Positions 8,816-18,194 of a DNA stretch of 64,000 nt are shown here, piece by piece. The notes under the pieces are model-generated. The model saw only the letters and a list, made by a program, of their open reading frames with translations, did no database searches and had not been told where the DNA came from. This DNA comes from Chloroflexota bacterium (GTDB lineage Bacteria; Chloroflexota; Anaerolineae; Aggregatilineales; J027), in NCBI GenBank assembly GCA_016234595.1, contig JACRBG010000034.1, forward strand, positions 1 to 64,000. The letters are read 5' to 3'. Each line of letters begins with the position of its first letter. Within the stretch, counting starts at the first letter, position 1. The position numbers were made by a program, and so were the translations under genes.

Positions 8816-10174
8816 TTAATGCCAACTCTCAAGTTTATGTGCCGCGAGATATTCCGTTACCAGTGTTTCAGCCAGTGGATATGACCCTACCAGTGGATGC
8901 GCGGCCATTGCTTCAATTGCTGTTATCTTATCACGTTTGAGCATGGCTTCAGCCGCTAATCGTTCATAGTGTTTGACGGCCCGCATCAATAAATATTGTG
9001 CTTCGGGGATGTCCCCGATATGGATGGGGTGAATCCCGCTACCATCCACTTCGCATGTCACTTCCACCACGTCATCAGGTCGCATCCCATTGATCGAAGT
9101 TCCATTAGGGACGTTCAAGCCAATCCGTAATGGGCGGTTTTGGGTAAGGGCTAATCCCGTTCGCAAGGCCACCCCCGCGTATCCCCCAACGGCCTGTTGT
9201 TGATGAACGGGGGCAGCGCCTTGGGTCGGATTTGACCGGGCTTCGCGCAGTTTTTCATCGGCTTCGGCGGCTGCCATGTAACTAGCACTGCGTCGCTGAT
9301 TATAGGCATCATAGGTGGCAAAGGCCGCTTGAGGCGAAAGACCCCGCAGTGCCTCGAACAATTGTTGATTCAGCATCTGCACTTCTTCGCCACGTGTAAC
9401 TTCCTCATCTTGTAGGCGGAGAAGCGCAACATCTCGTAGATAGTAATAAAAAAGATATTCGTTGAGGAACATGCCCAATCGTCGCACCAATGGCCCCCCA
9501 AAAAATCGCAGATGGGTTGCTTGGATAAAGGCATCATCCGCCAAAACCTCTGGTAATACGTTGCGCCCGTGCGCCCTGGCTTGCCGTGCCCACGAAAGAT
9601 GATTCAGGCCAAATACCTCTGTTTTGACCGCATCGCCGTCTAATTTCAACCAAGCCGCAATCTCGTGTTGGGCAGTGTTGGCACTATCACAAATCCCCAC
9701 AATCCGCCGATACCCCGCCATGTGTAAGGTTTGGGCGACTAGCCCCGCCGGATTGGTAAAGTTAAATGTCCATGCTGTAGGAGCCAATACTTCCGCTCGT
9801 TCGGCCACATCAATCAAGGCAGGGACGCTTCGCATTGCCATAGCAAAACCACCCGGCCCAGTTGTTTCTTGGCCGATAACGTTATGGTTAAGGGCGATAC
9901 GCTCATCTAACACCCGCCCTTGTTCAAATCCAGCCCGAATCGTGGTGACAATCATTGCTGCATCGCGCAGAGCTTCATCCAAATTTTGCGTGGCGATGAT
10001 TTTAAAATGCTCCCCGGCAATTGCCTGACACAGCGGGGCCATCAAATTTAATCGCTCGGCCTGAATATCCATCAGCCACAGTTCTTGTAAATCCAAATCG
10101 GCGGCAAATGCTAATGCTCCACGCACAAATTCGGGTGCTCGTACCCCACCACCGCCAATCAGTGCCAATTTCAT
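8816..10174 (-). CDS. GH4-family 6-phospho-beta-glucosidase-like glycosidase
   Basis: GH4 enzymes use NAD+ and a divalent metal to cleave phospho-glycosides by a redox-elimination mechanism. The NAD-binding loop is at residues 7-12 (GGGGVR), the substrate-binding stretch is GQETTGPGGFAMAMRS (about 101-116), and the metal ligands are Cys162 in GICDS and His192 in GLNHLSW. At 452 residues it is typical of 6-phospho-beta-glucosidases. Its start overlaps the permease stop by 4 bp. The transporter is an ABC system, which does not phosphorylate its cargo, so either the PfkB kinase next door supplies the phosphate or the enzyme acts on non-phosphorylated sugars or uronides, as some GH4 members do. 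Confidence 0.87.
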   Translation of the reverse strand: MKLALIGGGGVRAPEFVRGALAFAADLDLQELWLMDIQAERLNLMAPLCQAIAGEHFKIIATQNLDEALRDAAMIVTTIRAGFEQGRVLDERIALNHNVIGQETTGPGGFAMAMRSVPALIDVAERAEVLAPTAWTFNFTNPAGLVAQTLHMAGYRRIVGICDSANTAQHEIAAWLKLDGDAVKTEVFGLNHLSWARQARAHGRNVLPEVLADDAFIQATHLRFFGGPLVRRLGMFLNEYLFYYYLRDVALLRLQDEEVTRGEEVQMLNQQLFEALRGLSPQAAFATYDAYNQRRSASYMAAAEADEKLREARSNPTQGAAPVHQQQAVGGYAGVALRTGLALTQNRPLRIGLNVPNGTSINGMRPDDVVEVTCEVDGSGIHPIHIGDIPEAQYLLMRAVKHYERLAAEAMLKRDKITAIEAMAAHPLVGSYPLAETLVTEYLAAHKLESWH

Positions 10175-11043
10175 CGTTTCACCCCTGTCATTGAAATGCC
10201 TTCAATGAAATAGCGTTGCAATAAAAGAAATAGGATAAGCATCGGTAATGTGCCCAAAAATGACCCCATCATCAAGAGATTAAAGGGGGTATTGCGCTGC
10301 CCAATTAGAAAACTTAACCCCACTGGTAAAACCCGTGTGCCTGGCGAATAGGACACCACCAACGGCCATAGAAAGTCGTTCCATGCCGCCTGCACGGTTA
10401 TGACCCCAAACGCTGCCAATGCGGGTACAGAAAGAGGCAAGGTGATATGAAACAGCACTTGCAGCGGATTGGCCCCATCAATCATGGCGGCCTCTTCAAG
10501 CTCAATCGGGATTTGCATAAAGGCTTGGCGCAGCAAAAAGAGGGCAAATGCGCTAAATGTCCCCGGAACAATTAGGGCATAGAAGGTATCCCGCCAGCCA
10601 AAGTCATTAATCAAGATGAATTCTTGGATGATGAAAGCCTGTAAGGGTACCATCAGTAGGGCAAGACACAAGGCGAATAACACATTCCGACCCGGAAAAC
10701 GAAAGCGGGCAAAGCCATACGCCGCCAACGAACAGGTAATCATTTGACCCAATGTGCGCCCCGCTGTCATCAGGGCTGAGTTCAGCAGATATTTGTTAAA
10801 GAGAGGCACGCGTTCGTATAGCCCATCAAAATTGGCGCGACAGACTTGATTTTCAGGGATAAAGGTGACGGGAATGCGAGTTAGTTCTTGCGGGGGTTTG
10901 CAGGCCGTCGAAACCATCCACACAAATGGTAGCAGCATAATGGCCCCGCCCACAAGGAGCAGCACATAACTAATTGCTTGTAGATAGAGCGGGACACGTT
11001 CATAGGTTGGAGGAACATCAGAGGTGGTTTTATGAATCATCAT
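10171..11043 (-). CDS. Carbohydrate ABC transporter permease (MalG-type)
   Basis: This is an inner-membrane permease of the carbohydrate uptake type 1 (CUT1) family, 290 residues with six predicted membrane spans. The EAA loop that docks the ATPase is visible as EEAAMIDGANPLQVLFHITLP. The C-terminus IEGISMTGVKR (EGITAGAVKG in MalG) is family-typical. It overlaps both neighbours by 4 bp, indicating tight operon coupling. Its ATPase is not encoded in this operon. Confidence 0.9.
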   Translation of the reverse strand: MMIHKTTSDVPPTYERVPLYLQAISYVLLLVGGAIMLLPFVWMVSTACKPPQELTRIPVTFIPENQVCRANFDGLYERVPLFNKYLLNSALMTAGRTLGQMITCSLAAYGFARFRFPGRNVLFALCLALLMVPLQAFIIQEFILINDFGWRDTFYALIVPGTFSAFALFLLRQAFMQIPIELEEAAMIDGANPLQVLFHITLPLSVPALAAFGVITVQAAWNDFLWPLVVSYSPGTRVLPVGLSFLIGQRNTPFNLLMMGSFLGTLPMLILFLLLQRYFIEGISMTGVKR

Positions 11044-11972
11044 CCCGACTCCGATTCGTAATACACCCAGCGCCGTTGGGCCGCTAATTGCAAAATGGTG
11101 ATAGTCAAAATAATGAGGAATAGGACAATCGCAATGGCTGAGGCATAACCATAATCTGAACGTTGACCAAAGCCACTTTCATAAAGATAGAGCGACAATG
11201 TGCGGGCACTTCCGCCAACCCCGCCTCGAATGGTGCGAGCTGTCATGATATAGACTTGATCAAAGATTTGGAAACTGCTGATGGTCGCCAATGCCAACAC
11301 TAAAAATGTGGTGGGTGAAAGCATGGGCAAGGTGACATGTCGAAAACGCTGCCAACGGTTGGCGCCATCAATCATGGCCGCCTCATGTAAAACACGCGGC
11401 ACGTTTTGTAGGCCAGCCAAAAATAGCACCATATCAAAACCAATGCGCTGCCATACGGTCACAATAACGATGGGGAATAAGACTAAATTTGGTTCGACTA
11501 GCCAGTTCAAATCGCCATAACCAAGGGGCTTTAGCAAGGTCGCCATCAACCCATAGCGCCGCTGGAACACAAACGTCCATACAATTGAGGCCGCAACGGT
11601 GGAGGTTACAACAGGTAGAAAATAGATGGTGCGGAATACAAGGCGTCCCCGTAGGCGCTGATTCAACAAAATAGCGGCAAAGAGCGATAACCCAACCTCT
11701 AAAGGTACGACGAGACCCACCAATTTGAGGGTGTTAATGAGCGATTTGCGAAACATGGGGTCGTGGTACAGCCGCTGGAAGTTATCAATATCTACAAAGC
11801 GCGGGGTGTTAAACGCATTCCATTCATAAAATGAGATGCGGAATGATTGCAGAATCGGCCAGCCAAAAAACAGAAATAGGCCAATGGTGTTGGGCGCAAT
11901 CAAGAGCAGCCCCCACAAGGCCCGCCGTCGCGTCAGTGGGGTTTTACCAAAGAGATTAAGGATTGATGACAT
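11040..11972 (-). CDS. Carbohydrate ABC transporter permease (MalF-type)
   Basis: This is the partner permease of the CUT1 transporter, 310 residues with six predicted membrane helices. The EAA motif reads HEAAMIDGANRWQRFRHVTLPMLSP. The N-terminus has the RRALWGLLLIAPNTIGLFLFFGWP first span. It follows an intrinsic terminator or attenuator located between it and the binding-protein gene, so it is probably made at lower levels than the binding protein. Confidence 0.9.
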   Translation of the reverse strand: MSSILNLFGKTPLTRRRALWGLLLIAPNTIGLFLFFGWPILQSFRISFYEWNAFNTPRFVDIDNFQRLYHDPMFRKSLINTLKLVGLVVPLEVGLSLFAAILLNQRLRGRLVFRTIYFLPVVTSTVAASIVWTFVFQRRYGLMATLLKPLGYGDLNWLVEPNLVLFPIVIVTVWQRIGFDMVLFLAGLQNVPRVLHEAAMIDGANRWQRFRHVTLPMLSPTTFLVLALATISSFQIFDQVYIMTARTIRGGVGGSARTLSLYLYESGFGQRSDYGYASAIAIVLFLIILTITILQLAAQRRWVYYESESG

Positions 11973-11993
11973 AAAGGGTGCTGATTTGATGTT

Positions 11994-12022
11994 AAAAGGG
12001 GACAGTTGTGACGCCGTCCCCT
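11994..12022 (-). terminator. Intrinsic terminator/attenuator between sugar-binding protein and permease genes
   Basis: The stem AGGGGAC / GTCCCCT (11997-12003 and 12016-12022) has a 12-base loop and, reading leftward, is followed by TTTT. It lies inside the sugar operon, 25 bp after the binding-protein stop. It probably gives partial termination, so that the binding protein is made in excess. Confidence 0.7.
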
Positions 12023-12047
12023 CGCATAGGTTATGCGTTAGCGCAGG

Positions 12048-13376
12048 CTATTTGGGTAACTGGGTGTCAACATATTCGCACGCCAGTTGGGTCGCTTCTT
12101 CCACACTTAGACCCAGATCGAAAATGTTCAGGACAATCTCGGTGTTGATGGCATCCCAAATTTCGCCAAATACAGTGACACCTTGTGAATCAACGGTGGC
12201 ATCTACAAACGCCTGTACGTTGACATCTGTATCCCCAAAGGAGTCAATCCACAATTGTTGTAGTTCAGGATTAGGATTTGCTGGCGCAACCCCACCTGCT
12301 TCAGCAAAGAATTGTTGGCCTTCATCACTGACCAAGTACAAAATCAGGTTAGCGGCCAGATCAGGATTCTCGGTTTGATCGTTGGCGACATAACCAACCG
12401 AATGCAGAATGGAGCGACTGCGGCCTGTTTCAGGATTCTTGGGGAGTTGCACCACGTCCCAATTAAAATCCTCAATCTTGAACGCATCGGGCAATTTCCA
12501 TGACCCGCCGGTAATCATAGCCACGCGGCCCGACGCCCAGTAATTAAAAGCGTCATCAGCTGAGCTACCGCCGACAATCGAGACACTTGGCATCACGCCT
12601 TCATCATAGAGGCCTTTCAGGAAATCAAGCGCAGCAACACTACCGTCGTCTTGCAAAGTGCAGCGAGTTTGGCCTGCTTCAACGACTGGAGTTGTGCCAG
12701 TAGCGGCAATCCAATTGGGATACCCCGATTGATATTCCATATAAACAGTCGCACCATAGACATCTTCATCGGGATTGGTTAGAGCACGGGCGGCTTCGGC
12801 AAAATCATCCCATGTCCAGTCGGCAGTGGGAAGTGGCACACCCGCAGCTTCGAACATATCCTTGTTGTAATATACGGCGACGGTGTCCCAATTGACGGGG
12901 CCAGCATATAAATCGCCATTGTCACCCCACCGATAGGGATCAACCAGACCCGTGCCCCAAAGGGTGGTATCCACGCCCGCAGCATCCCAATAGGGTTGCA
13001 GATCAAGCAGGACATCATTCTTGGCATAAAAATAAAAGCGGTCTTGGGCCATATTGAAAATATCGGGCAGTTCACCTGTTGGCGCGTTGGCGGTCAGAAC
13101 ATCCCAATATTCACCCCATGGCACAACTTGTAAATCAACCTTGGCGCCGGGGCAATATTTTTCCGTCCACGCATCAATGGAATCTCCAATTACCTTACCC
13201 CACGCCTCATCCCATACCCACATGGTTAATTCACCCGCTTCGGCGCAGGCTACCGGGGTAATGAGCACTTCGCCGCTATCTTGGGCTTTGGCGGGGGTTG
13301 AAGTGGAAGACAGCGAAAGACCAGAAATCACTAACACGCCTAATATCAAGACAACTAGGTACTTTGATTTTGACAT
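12048..13376 (-). CDS. Extracellular sugar-binding protein of the CUT1 ABC transporter
   Basis: This is a solute-binding protein of the ABC family 1 type, 442 residues. A Sec-type signal (about 1-32, ending ...TSTPAKAQ) precedes the mature domain, and no lipobox cysteine is obvious. Segments such as GELTMWVWDE, NMAQDRFYFYAKND, the GPVNWDTVAVYYNKDMFEAAGV hinge and GSWKLPDAF are typical. The ATG has AGGAG 9 bases upstream. It heads the operon that continues to the permeases, GH4 glycosidase and kinase. Oligosaccharide or glycoside uptake is inferred from those neighbours; the ligand is unknown. Confidence 0.88.
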   Translation of the reverse strand: MSKSKYLVVLILGVLVISGLSLSSTSTPAKAQDSGEVLITPVACAEAGELTMWVWDEAWGKVIGDSIDAWTEKYCPGAKVDLQVVPWGEYWDVLTANAPTGELPDIFNMAQDRFYFYAKNDVLLDLQPYWDAAGVDTTLWGTGLVDPYRWGDNGDLYAGPVNWDTVAVYYNKDMFEAAGVPLPTADWTWDDFAEAARALTNPDEDVYGATVYMEYQSGYPNWIAATGTTPVVEAGQTRCTLQDDGSVAALDFLKGLYDEGVMPSVSIVGGSSADDAFNYWASGRVAMITGGSWKLPDAFKIEDFNWDVVQLPKNPETGRSRSILHSVGYVANDQTENPDLAANLILYLVSDEGQQFFAEAGGVAPANPNPELQQLWIDSFGDTDVNVQAFVDATVDSQGVTVFGEIWDAINTEIVLNIFDLGLSVEEATQLACEYVDTQLPK

Positions 13377-13698
13377 CCAATCATCTCCTCGAAATCCGAA
13401 TAGAATTTTTGAAAGTTCCCACGTATCAGACCATCCATGTCTGTTCTAACGCGATGGAACTCCTTTTGCAAGTTTAAAAGCTCATCAAAAAGAGCCAACC
13501 CAGTTACCCTGATTGGCTCTTAAAGTGCGTTTCAATAAATGACAGCATTTCACTACGCGCTTCTGTTGTCCAAAGGCAACCTACTTTTTTCTAACCTACA
13601 ACACAGAAAAAAGTCCATTGTTTTTCAATCCCAGCGTAGTAAATCGATAAACTGAGACTAACTCGCTTAATCACAAAAAGCAAATTTGTATTTTCTAT
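13377..13698. other. Intergenic region upstream of the sugar operon
   Basis: These 322 bases carry no convincing gene. The left part should hold the promoter of the sugar operon, including the AGGAG ribosome-binding site next to the binding-protein start. The middle has the terminator at 13487-13521. I see no clear repeat or operator in the rest (13522-13698). Confidence 0.5.
13487..13521 (-). terminator. Intrinsic terminator downstream of the methyltransferase-like gene
   Basis: The 9-bp stem AAGAGCCAA / TTGGCTCTT (13490-13498 and 13513-13521) has a 14-base loop. Reading leftward it is followed by TTTTT overlapping the stem base. It would end transcripts from 13699-14523 before the sugar operon promoter. 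Confidence 0.65.
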
Positions 13699-14523
13699 TC
13701 ACGGCGTGAGAGACGTCCGTATACCCATGTAGCCGCGTCGTAAAATCCGTCTCCGCAAATCAATTGGATAATCGAAACGCTCCCGCAAAAATTGGGCAGC
13801 CAATTGCCATTGCTGGCGCTGTCCAGTTTGCCCCATGCCGCGTGCCAAACGTAAACCTTGCTGCCATGCCTCAAAGAATCTAGCCGGGGCTTCATCTTGC
13901 ATATGATGGATGAGACGTTTTGGGAGGATCGCCTGAAAATGCACGGGGGTCGTCCATTGGCGAAAATTTGTCCCCAACACTAATTCCCGGTGGGCCAGTG
14001 TACTATCGGCCATTTTTTCGTAGATATCGAAGGCGACAATATTGCCAGATGGGTTGGAAGTGCCTTCAATCAGAATACCCCCTAGTGCTAAACTCTGTCC
14101 CATTGAGTCGAGCGCATCAGTGACGACTTGCTCCTCATATTGGCGCAATACGTTATAAGCACGGATGATGGTCGCTTTTTCAGGCCCAAGTACATCCGTC
14201 AAATTAAAGCCACCTAGTCGAAAATCTATAATTTCCGGCTGGCAATAAGGTCGGGCTGCCGCGACTCGTTCGGGATCAATTTCGACCCCTAGCAGGCGTA
14301 ATTGGGGATTAAAGGGCAACCACCGTTCCCACATTTCAATGGCTGTCCATGCTTGTGCCCCATAGCCGACATCCACCACCAAGGGCGATTGCCCAGCAAA
14401 ACTGGTCGAATGAGCTAGGGCGATATAAACATCCACTTGACGCAGGCGATTAAGGGCGGTTTTGCCTCGCGTAGGTTGCCCAATTGGGCGGCTGCGTTTA
14501 GGAGTAGACTTGGATAGTGGCAT
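13699..14523 (-). CDS. Class I SAM-dependent methyltransferase-like protein
   Basis: This is a 274-residue protein with a short basic N-terminus. It has a Rossmann-like methyltransferase signature: VVDVGYGAQAWTAIEMW resembles motif I (E/DxGxGxG), and LLGVEIDPERVAAARP gives the acidic residue after beta-2 that binds the SAM ribose. The motif IV region and the substrate are not recognisable, so the target is unknown. The C-terminal 80 residues are Arg/Gln-rich (GMGQTGQRQQWQLAAQFLRERF). It may be co-transcribed with the membrane protein gene 26 bp upstream, though nothing links their functions. Confidence 0.6.
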   Translation of the reverse strand: MPLSKSTPKRSRPIGQPTRGKTALNRLRQVDVYIALAHSTSFAGQSPLVVDVGYGAQAWTAIEMWERWLPFNPQLRLLGVEIDPERVAAARPYCQPEIIDFRLGGFNLTDVLGPEKATIIRAYNVLRQYEEQVVTDALDSMGQSLALGGILIEGTSNPSGNIVAFDIYEKMADSTLAHRELVLGTNFRQWTTPVHFQAILPKRLIHHMQDEAPARFFEAWQQGLRLARGMGQTGQRQQWQLAAQFLRERFDYPIDLRRRILRRGYMGIRTSLTP

Positions 14524-14549
14524 AGCCCCAATTTTACAACGCCCCTGAA

Positions 14550-15230
14550 TCAGTGTTCAAGCAGTTGGCGCAAAGCATTCAAAATATCGGTATAGACATT
14601 GCCCCCTAGAGGTTTCATCAGCATAAATGAATCATGGGGATTGCCCATAAAGGGGCTAATTGTCCATGCCATTTGGCTGCCTACAAAGCCATAGACCAAT
14701 ACCCAGAGATAGAAAATCATGCGGCGGGTTTGAATACCATCATCGCCTTCTAGTTCAGTGACGACGTGCATTCCCTGCCGCAGAAAAACGGCCCCTAGTG
14801 AACCCGCCACGATAAAAAACACCACGTTAAGGAGCTTATAGAACTGATAGCCACTATTGGTCAACAAGAAGAACAAGGTGATGGGGGCTACACTGAACAA
14901 TAGCACCGATGATGTAGAAATGGCTGTCAGTATGAGGGCAATGGTTTGTAAAATGGTCTGTTTGGAGCCAAAAAGGATATTAAAAAAGTGGAGGGATGGG
15001 GCACAAATTGCCAATGTCAGCAAAAATAAAATGGGTAATTTGATCATGGCCGAGAGGGCCTGTGGCACACTATGCGATGCCCCCATCACCAAACCATACA
15101 CTGCCAAGAACACAAAACACGACAACAACATCGCCCGAATTTTTGCGGATATGCTTTTACCCTCACGTATCTCCGCAAAAAAACGACCCCGGTCACGTAG
15201 AATGGTCTCGATAATCGTTAGATTGTTCAT
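14550..15230 (-). CDS. Multi-spanning membrane protein of unknown function
   Basis: This is a 226-residue protein with about six hydrophobic segments (roughly residues 30-50, 62-85, 95-120, 128-150, 170-190). A short soluble N-terminus, TIIETILRDRGRFFAEIREG, precedes the first span, and the segment SHSVPQALSAMIKLPILFLLTL is distinctive. It resembles a family of Yip1-like membrane proteins common in cyanobacteria and often automatically named actin-binding WH2; that name is unlikely to be meaningful here. It sits between the PotC-type permease gene and the methyltransferase-like gene. The function is not known. Confidence 0.6.
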   Translation of the reverse strand: MNNLTIIETILRDRGRFFAEIREGKSISAKIRAMLLSCFVFLAVYGLVMGASHSVPQALSAMIKLPILFLLTLAICAPSLHFFNILFGSKQTILQTIALILTAISTSSVLLFSVAPITLFFLLTNSGYQFYKLLNVVFFIVAGSLGAVFLRQGMHVVTELEGDDGIQTRRMIFYLWVLVYGFVGSQMAWTISPFMGNPHDSFMLMKPLGGNVYTDILNALRQLLEH

Positions 15231-15329
15231 AAGTCGTCACACTCCTTTTAGATGACAATAGCCTGTCAGGTCAAAGGAAAGCGACGACTTAAGGACAATA
15301 AATCAGGCACTCAAGTGCGTGGTGGGATT

Positions 15330-16163
15330 TTAATGCTCGGCTTCGCGGGTCAAACGATAGGCCAGCAAAATTGGAACAAAGGTTACGGCGATGACAAAAA
15401 CCGCGGCCACATTGGTCAATGGGCGGTCACGCGGGCGGAACAATTGAGTATAAATCCAAATGGGCAATGTAACTTGATTGTCACCTGCTGTGAAGTTGGT
15501 CACAACAATTTCGTCAAATGACAACGCAAAAGCCAACATTCCCCCCGCCAACAGCGCACTGGCGATGTGTGGCAAAACCACATAGCGGAAAGTTTGGAAG
15601 ACCGATGCACCCAAATCCATTGAAGCCTCAATTTGAGAATGGGCAGTGCGCCTGAATCGAGCAATCACATTGTTGTAGACAATCACAATGCAGAAGGTGG
15701 CATGACCAATGACGATGGTCAAAAAGCCATATTCAATGTCCATGATGCGCATGGCGGATCGTAGGGCGATGGCTGTGACAATACCGGGCAGCGCGATGGG
15801 GAGCACTACCAACAGCGAAATTACGTCTTTGCCAAAAAACTTGCTGCGATAGACCCCTGCCGCGCAGAGTGTCCCCAAAATCAGTGCGACTCCCGCCGAA
15901 ACCGCCGCTACCTTCACTGACAGGGTTAATGCACGCCACAAGTCTTCACGTTCATAGGCCACTTTGAACCAATTAGTGGTTAGTCCGGGGGGGGGGAATT
16001 TGAAAGTGCGATTTTCGGTGGTAAAAGCATAAAGAACAATGATCCAGATCGGGAAATGCAAAAAGAGCAGGGCTGCGAAAGTCGAAACTTTTAGGAAAAA
16101 AGGCGAACCCTCTGATCTTCGAGCAAAAGGATTGCGTAAAAAGGATAGCTTATTAGAGCGCAT
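15330..16163 (-). CDS. potC: Spermidine/putrescine-type ABC transporter permease
   Basis: This is an inner-membrane permease of 277 residues with six predicted spans, of the PotC type. The EAA loop reads [29 protein letters not shown], and the C-terminal half contains [16 protein letters not shown], the characteristic PotC stretch. It overlaps the PotB-type gene by 11 bp. With PotA, PotB and the binding protein it forms a polyamine uptake system. Confidence 0.88.
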   Translation of the reverse strand: MRSNKLSFLRNPFARRSEGSPFFLKVSTFAALLFLHFPIWIIVLYAFTTENRTFKFPPPGLTTNWFKVAYEREDLWRALTLSVKVAAVSAGVALILGTLCAAGVYRSKFFGKDVISLLVVLPIALPGIVTAIALRSAMRIMDIEYGFLTIVIGHATFCIVIVYNNVIARFRRTAHSQIEASMDLGASVFQTFRYVVLPHIASALLAGGMLAFALSFDEIVVTNFTAGDNQVTLPIWIYTQLFRPRDRPLTNVAAVFVIAVTFVPILLAYRLTREAEH

Positions 16164-17127
16164 CGAACGCTCCTAATCTCTTGGCTACGGACAGATAGAC
16201 CATCATGATGACAACTGGCACGACGGTTAACACGGAGGCGAGAGGCCAATTGCCCAGTGTGCCACGTTCGACGTTGACCAATGTGCCGAGGAAATAGCTG
16301 GAGGTACCAATAACATTGGGGATAATGTAATCCCCAAGGGTCAACGAGAAGGTGAAAATGGACCCTGCAACCACACCGGGAAATGACAGAGGCAAAATCA
16401 CCCGCAGAAAGGTATACCACGGACGTGCCCCTAAGTCACTTGACGCCTCGGTGAGTGATTTGGGTACACGTTCGAGAGCGGCATTAATGGGCAACACCAT
16501 GTAAGGCAACCAAACATATAGAAAAACCAAAAATACCCCAATGTACGAGGTGGATAGCGATTTTCCGCCGATTCCTTCGATCCCCAACAGCCAATCCAGA
16601 ACAGGCATTAAGCCCAATTTGCTGAGGAACCACGTCATCACGCCGTCTTTGGCAAGAATGAGTTTCCACGAATAAACCCGTACCAGATAGCTTGACCATA
16701 GAGGCAGCATCACCCCCAAATACAATGCCCCTTTCATCTTAGGCCCAGCATAGCGTGCCATATAATAGGCCAGCGGGAAAGCCACTATTGCCGCAGCAAT
16801 CGTAACAGCGCCAGCCATCCGAACCGTGCGTTTAATCACATCTTTATTAGGGGGTGATAGGATGGGGTCGGTAAAAGCCTCTTTATAGGCATCCAACGAA
16901 AATTCCGCTAGCACCTGTGTGGTATTATGATCATAAGTATAAAAACTTTGGATCATCATTGTGCCTAACGACCCCAGATAGACCACTACCAGCCACAGCA
17001 CTGGCAGCAGTAGCAAGAAGCCCGTTGCAAGGCATGAATGGCGATACAAGAAATTGGAGATCAATCGGAACGGTGACTTTGATTTCAAGCTCGGCGGAGT
17101 CATTGTTGAGTCGGGTTCTGATGTCAT
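16153..17127 (-). CDS. potB: Spermidine/putrescine-type ABC transporter permease
   Basis: This is a PotB-type permease of 324 residues. A cytoplasmic N-terminal tail of about 30 residues precedes the first span. The EAA motif is [29 protein letters not shown], and [17 protein letters not shown] is a PotB-family hallmark. It lies 5 bp from the ATPase gene and overlaps potC. Confidence 0.88.
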   Translation of the reverse strand: MTSEPDSTMTPPSLKSKSPFRLISNFLYRHSCLATGFLLLLPVLWLVVVYLGSLGTMMIQSFYTYDHNTTQVLAEFSLDAYKEAFTDPILSPPNKDVIKRTVRMAGAVTIAAAIVAFPLAYYMARYAGPKMKGALYLGVMLPLWSSYLVRVYSWKLILAKDGVMTWFLSKLGLMPVLDWLLGIEGIGGKSLSTSYIGVFLVFLYVWLPYMVLPINAALERVPKSLTEASSDLGARPWYTFLRVILPLSFPGVVAGSIFTFSLTLGDYIIPNVIGTSSYFLGTLVNVERGTLGNWPLASVLTVVPVVIMMVYLSVAKRLGAFDAL

Positions 17128-17132
17128 AGTGG

Positions 17133-18176
17133 CTATTCCTCCACCACCCGATTATGGGCTTTTTGCCAAATCACTTTGACAGGTCGTTTCCGTGCTGCAA
17201 AGACTTCTGATGAGGTAGATTCCAGATTTTGAACAACCACTGTCAAATCAATACCTGCTTCGGTATCTACCAAATAGCGCGTATACATCCCCAAATAGAT
17301 CACATCTCGAATTGTCCCGTTTAAGCCAAAACAATCGGCTGGGGTGGGTGTTTCGGGTGTGCTCAGGCGGATTTTCTCGGGACGTAGGGTAAAGGGCTTC
17401 GCTTCCCCTGTCAGCTTTTGGGCTAGCCCTGCCTCGACAAAATTGGATACACCCACAAAACTTGCCACAAAGCTCGTAGCGGGACGCTCATAAACCTCAG
17501 CGGGTGCTCCCACTTGCTCAATTTTGCCGTGATTGAACACTGCCAAACGATCACTCATCGTAAGGGCTTCTTCTTGGTCATGGGTGACATATATAAATGT
17601 GATACCCACTCGTTGCTGAATGGCTTTCAGTTCAATCTGCATTTGTTGACGCAGTTTCAGGTCAAGCGCTCCTAAGGGTTCATCCAGCAGCAGCACGCGG
17701 GGGTGATTAACCAAGGCCCGTGCTAGGGCGACCCGTTGACGTTGACCACCGGAAAGCTGCGAGGGTTTACGCTTGCCCAGTGTAGTTAACTGCACCATAT
17801 CCAAAATTTCGTTGACACGCTGTTCACGTTCTTTACGCGAGACTCTTTTCACCATCAAGCCATAAGCGATGTTTTTTTGGACGTTCATATGGGGGAAAAG
17901 GGCGTAGTCTTGAAAAACGGTGTTAACATCCCGCTCATAGGGTGGCATTTTGGACACTTCTTCGCCATAAAGCTGGATGCTGCCAGAGGAAGGGGATTCA
18001 AAACCCGCAATCATGCGTAAGCAGGTGGTTTTCCCTGACCCGGACGGGCCGAGCAGGGAAAAGAATTCACCATCATAAATATCCAATGATACGTGATCAA
18101 CCGCCTGTACTGTACCAAAACGACGGGCTACATCCGCAAACCGAACAGCGACCTGTCGGGAATTATTATCTGTCAT
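17133..18176 (-). CDS. potA: Spermidine/putrescine-type ABC transporter ATP-binding protein
   Basis: This 347-residue ATPase drives the PotBC channel. Walker A is GPSGSGKT (43-50), the signature is LSGGQRQRVALARAL, Walker B is VLLLDEPLGALD, and the switch His is in YVTHDQEEAL. A C-terminal TOBE regulatory domain (about 265-347) follows. It starts 18 bp downstream of the aldehyde dehydrogenase gene. Because the nearby sugar operon has no ATPase, one might ask whether this protein serves both, but Pot-type and CUT1 ATPases are usually distinct. Confidence 0.9.
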   Translation of the reverse strand: MTDNNSRQVAVRFADVARRFGTVQAVDHVSLDIYDGEFFSLLGPSGSGKTTCLRMIAGFESPSSGSIQLYGEEVSKMPPYERDVNTVFQDYALFPHMNVQKNIAYGLMVKRVSRKEREQRVNEILDMVQLTTLGKRKPSQLSGGQRQRVALARALVNHPRVLLLDEPLGALDLKLRQQMQIELKAIQQRVGITFIYVTHDQEEALTMSDRLAVFNHGKIEQVGAPAEVYERPATSFVASFVGVSNFVEAGLAQKLTGEAKPFTLRPEKIRLSTPETPTPADCFGLNGTIRDVIYLGMYTRYLVDTEAGIDLTVVVQNLESTSSEVFAARKRPVKVIWQKAHNRVVEE

Positions 18177-18194
18177 ACATCACTCTCGTTCCGG

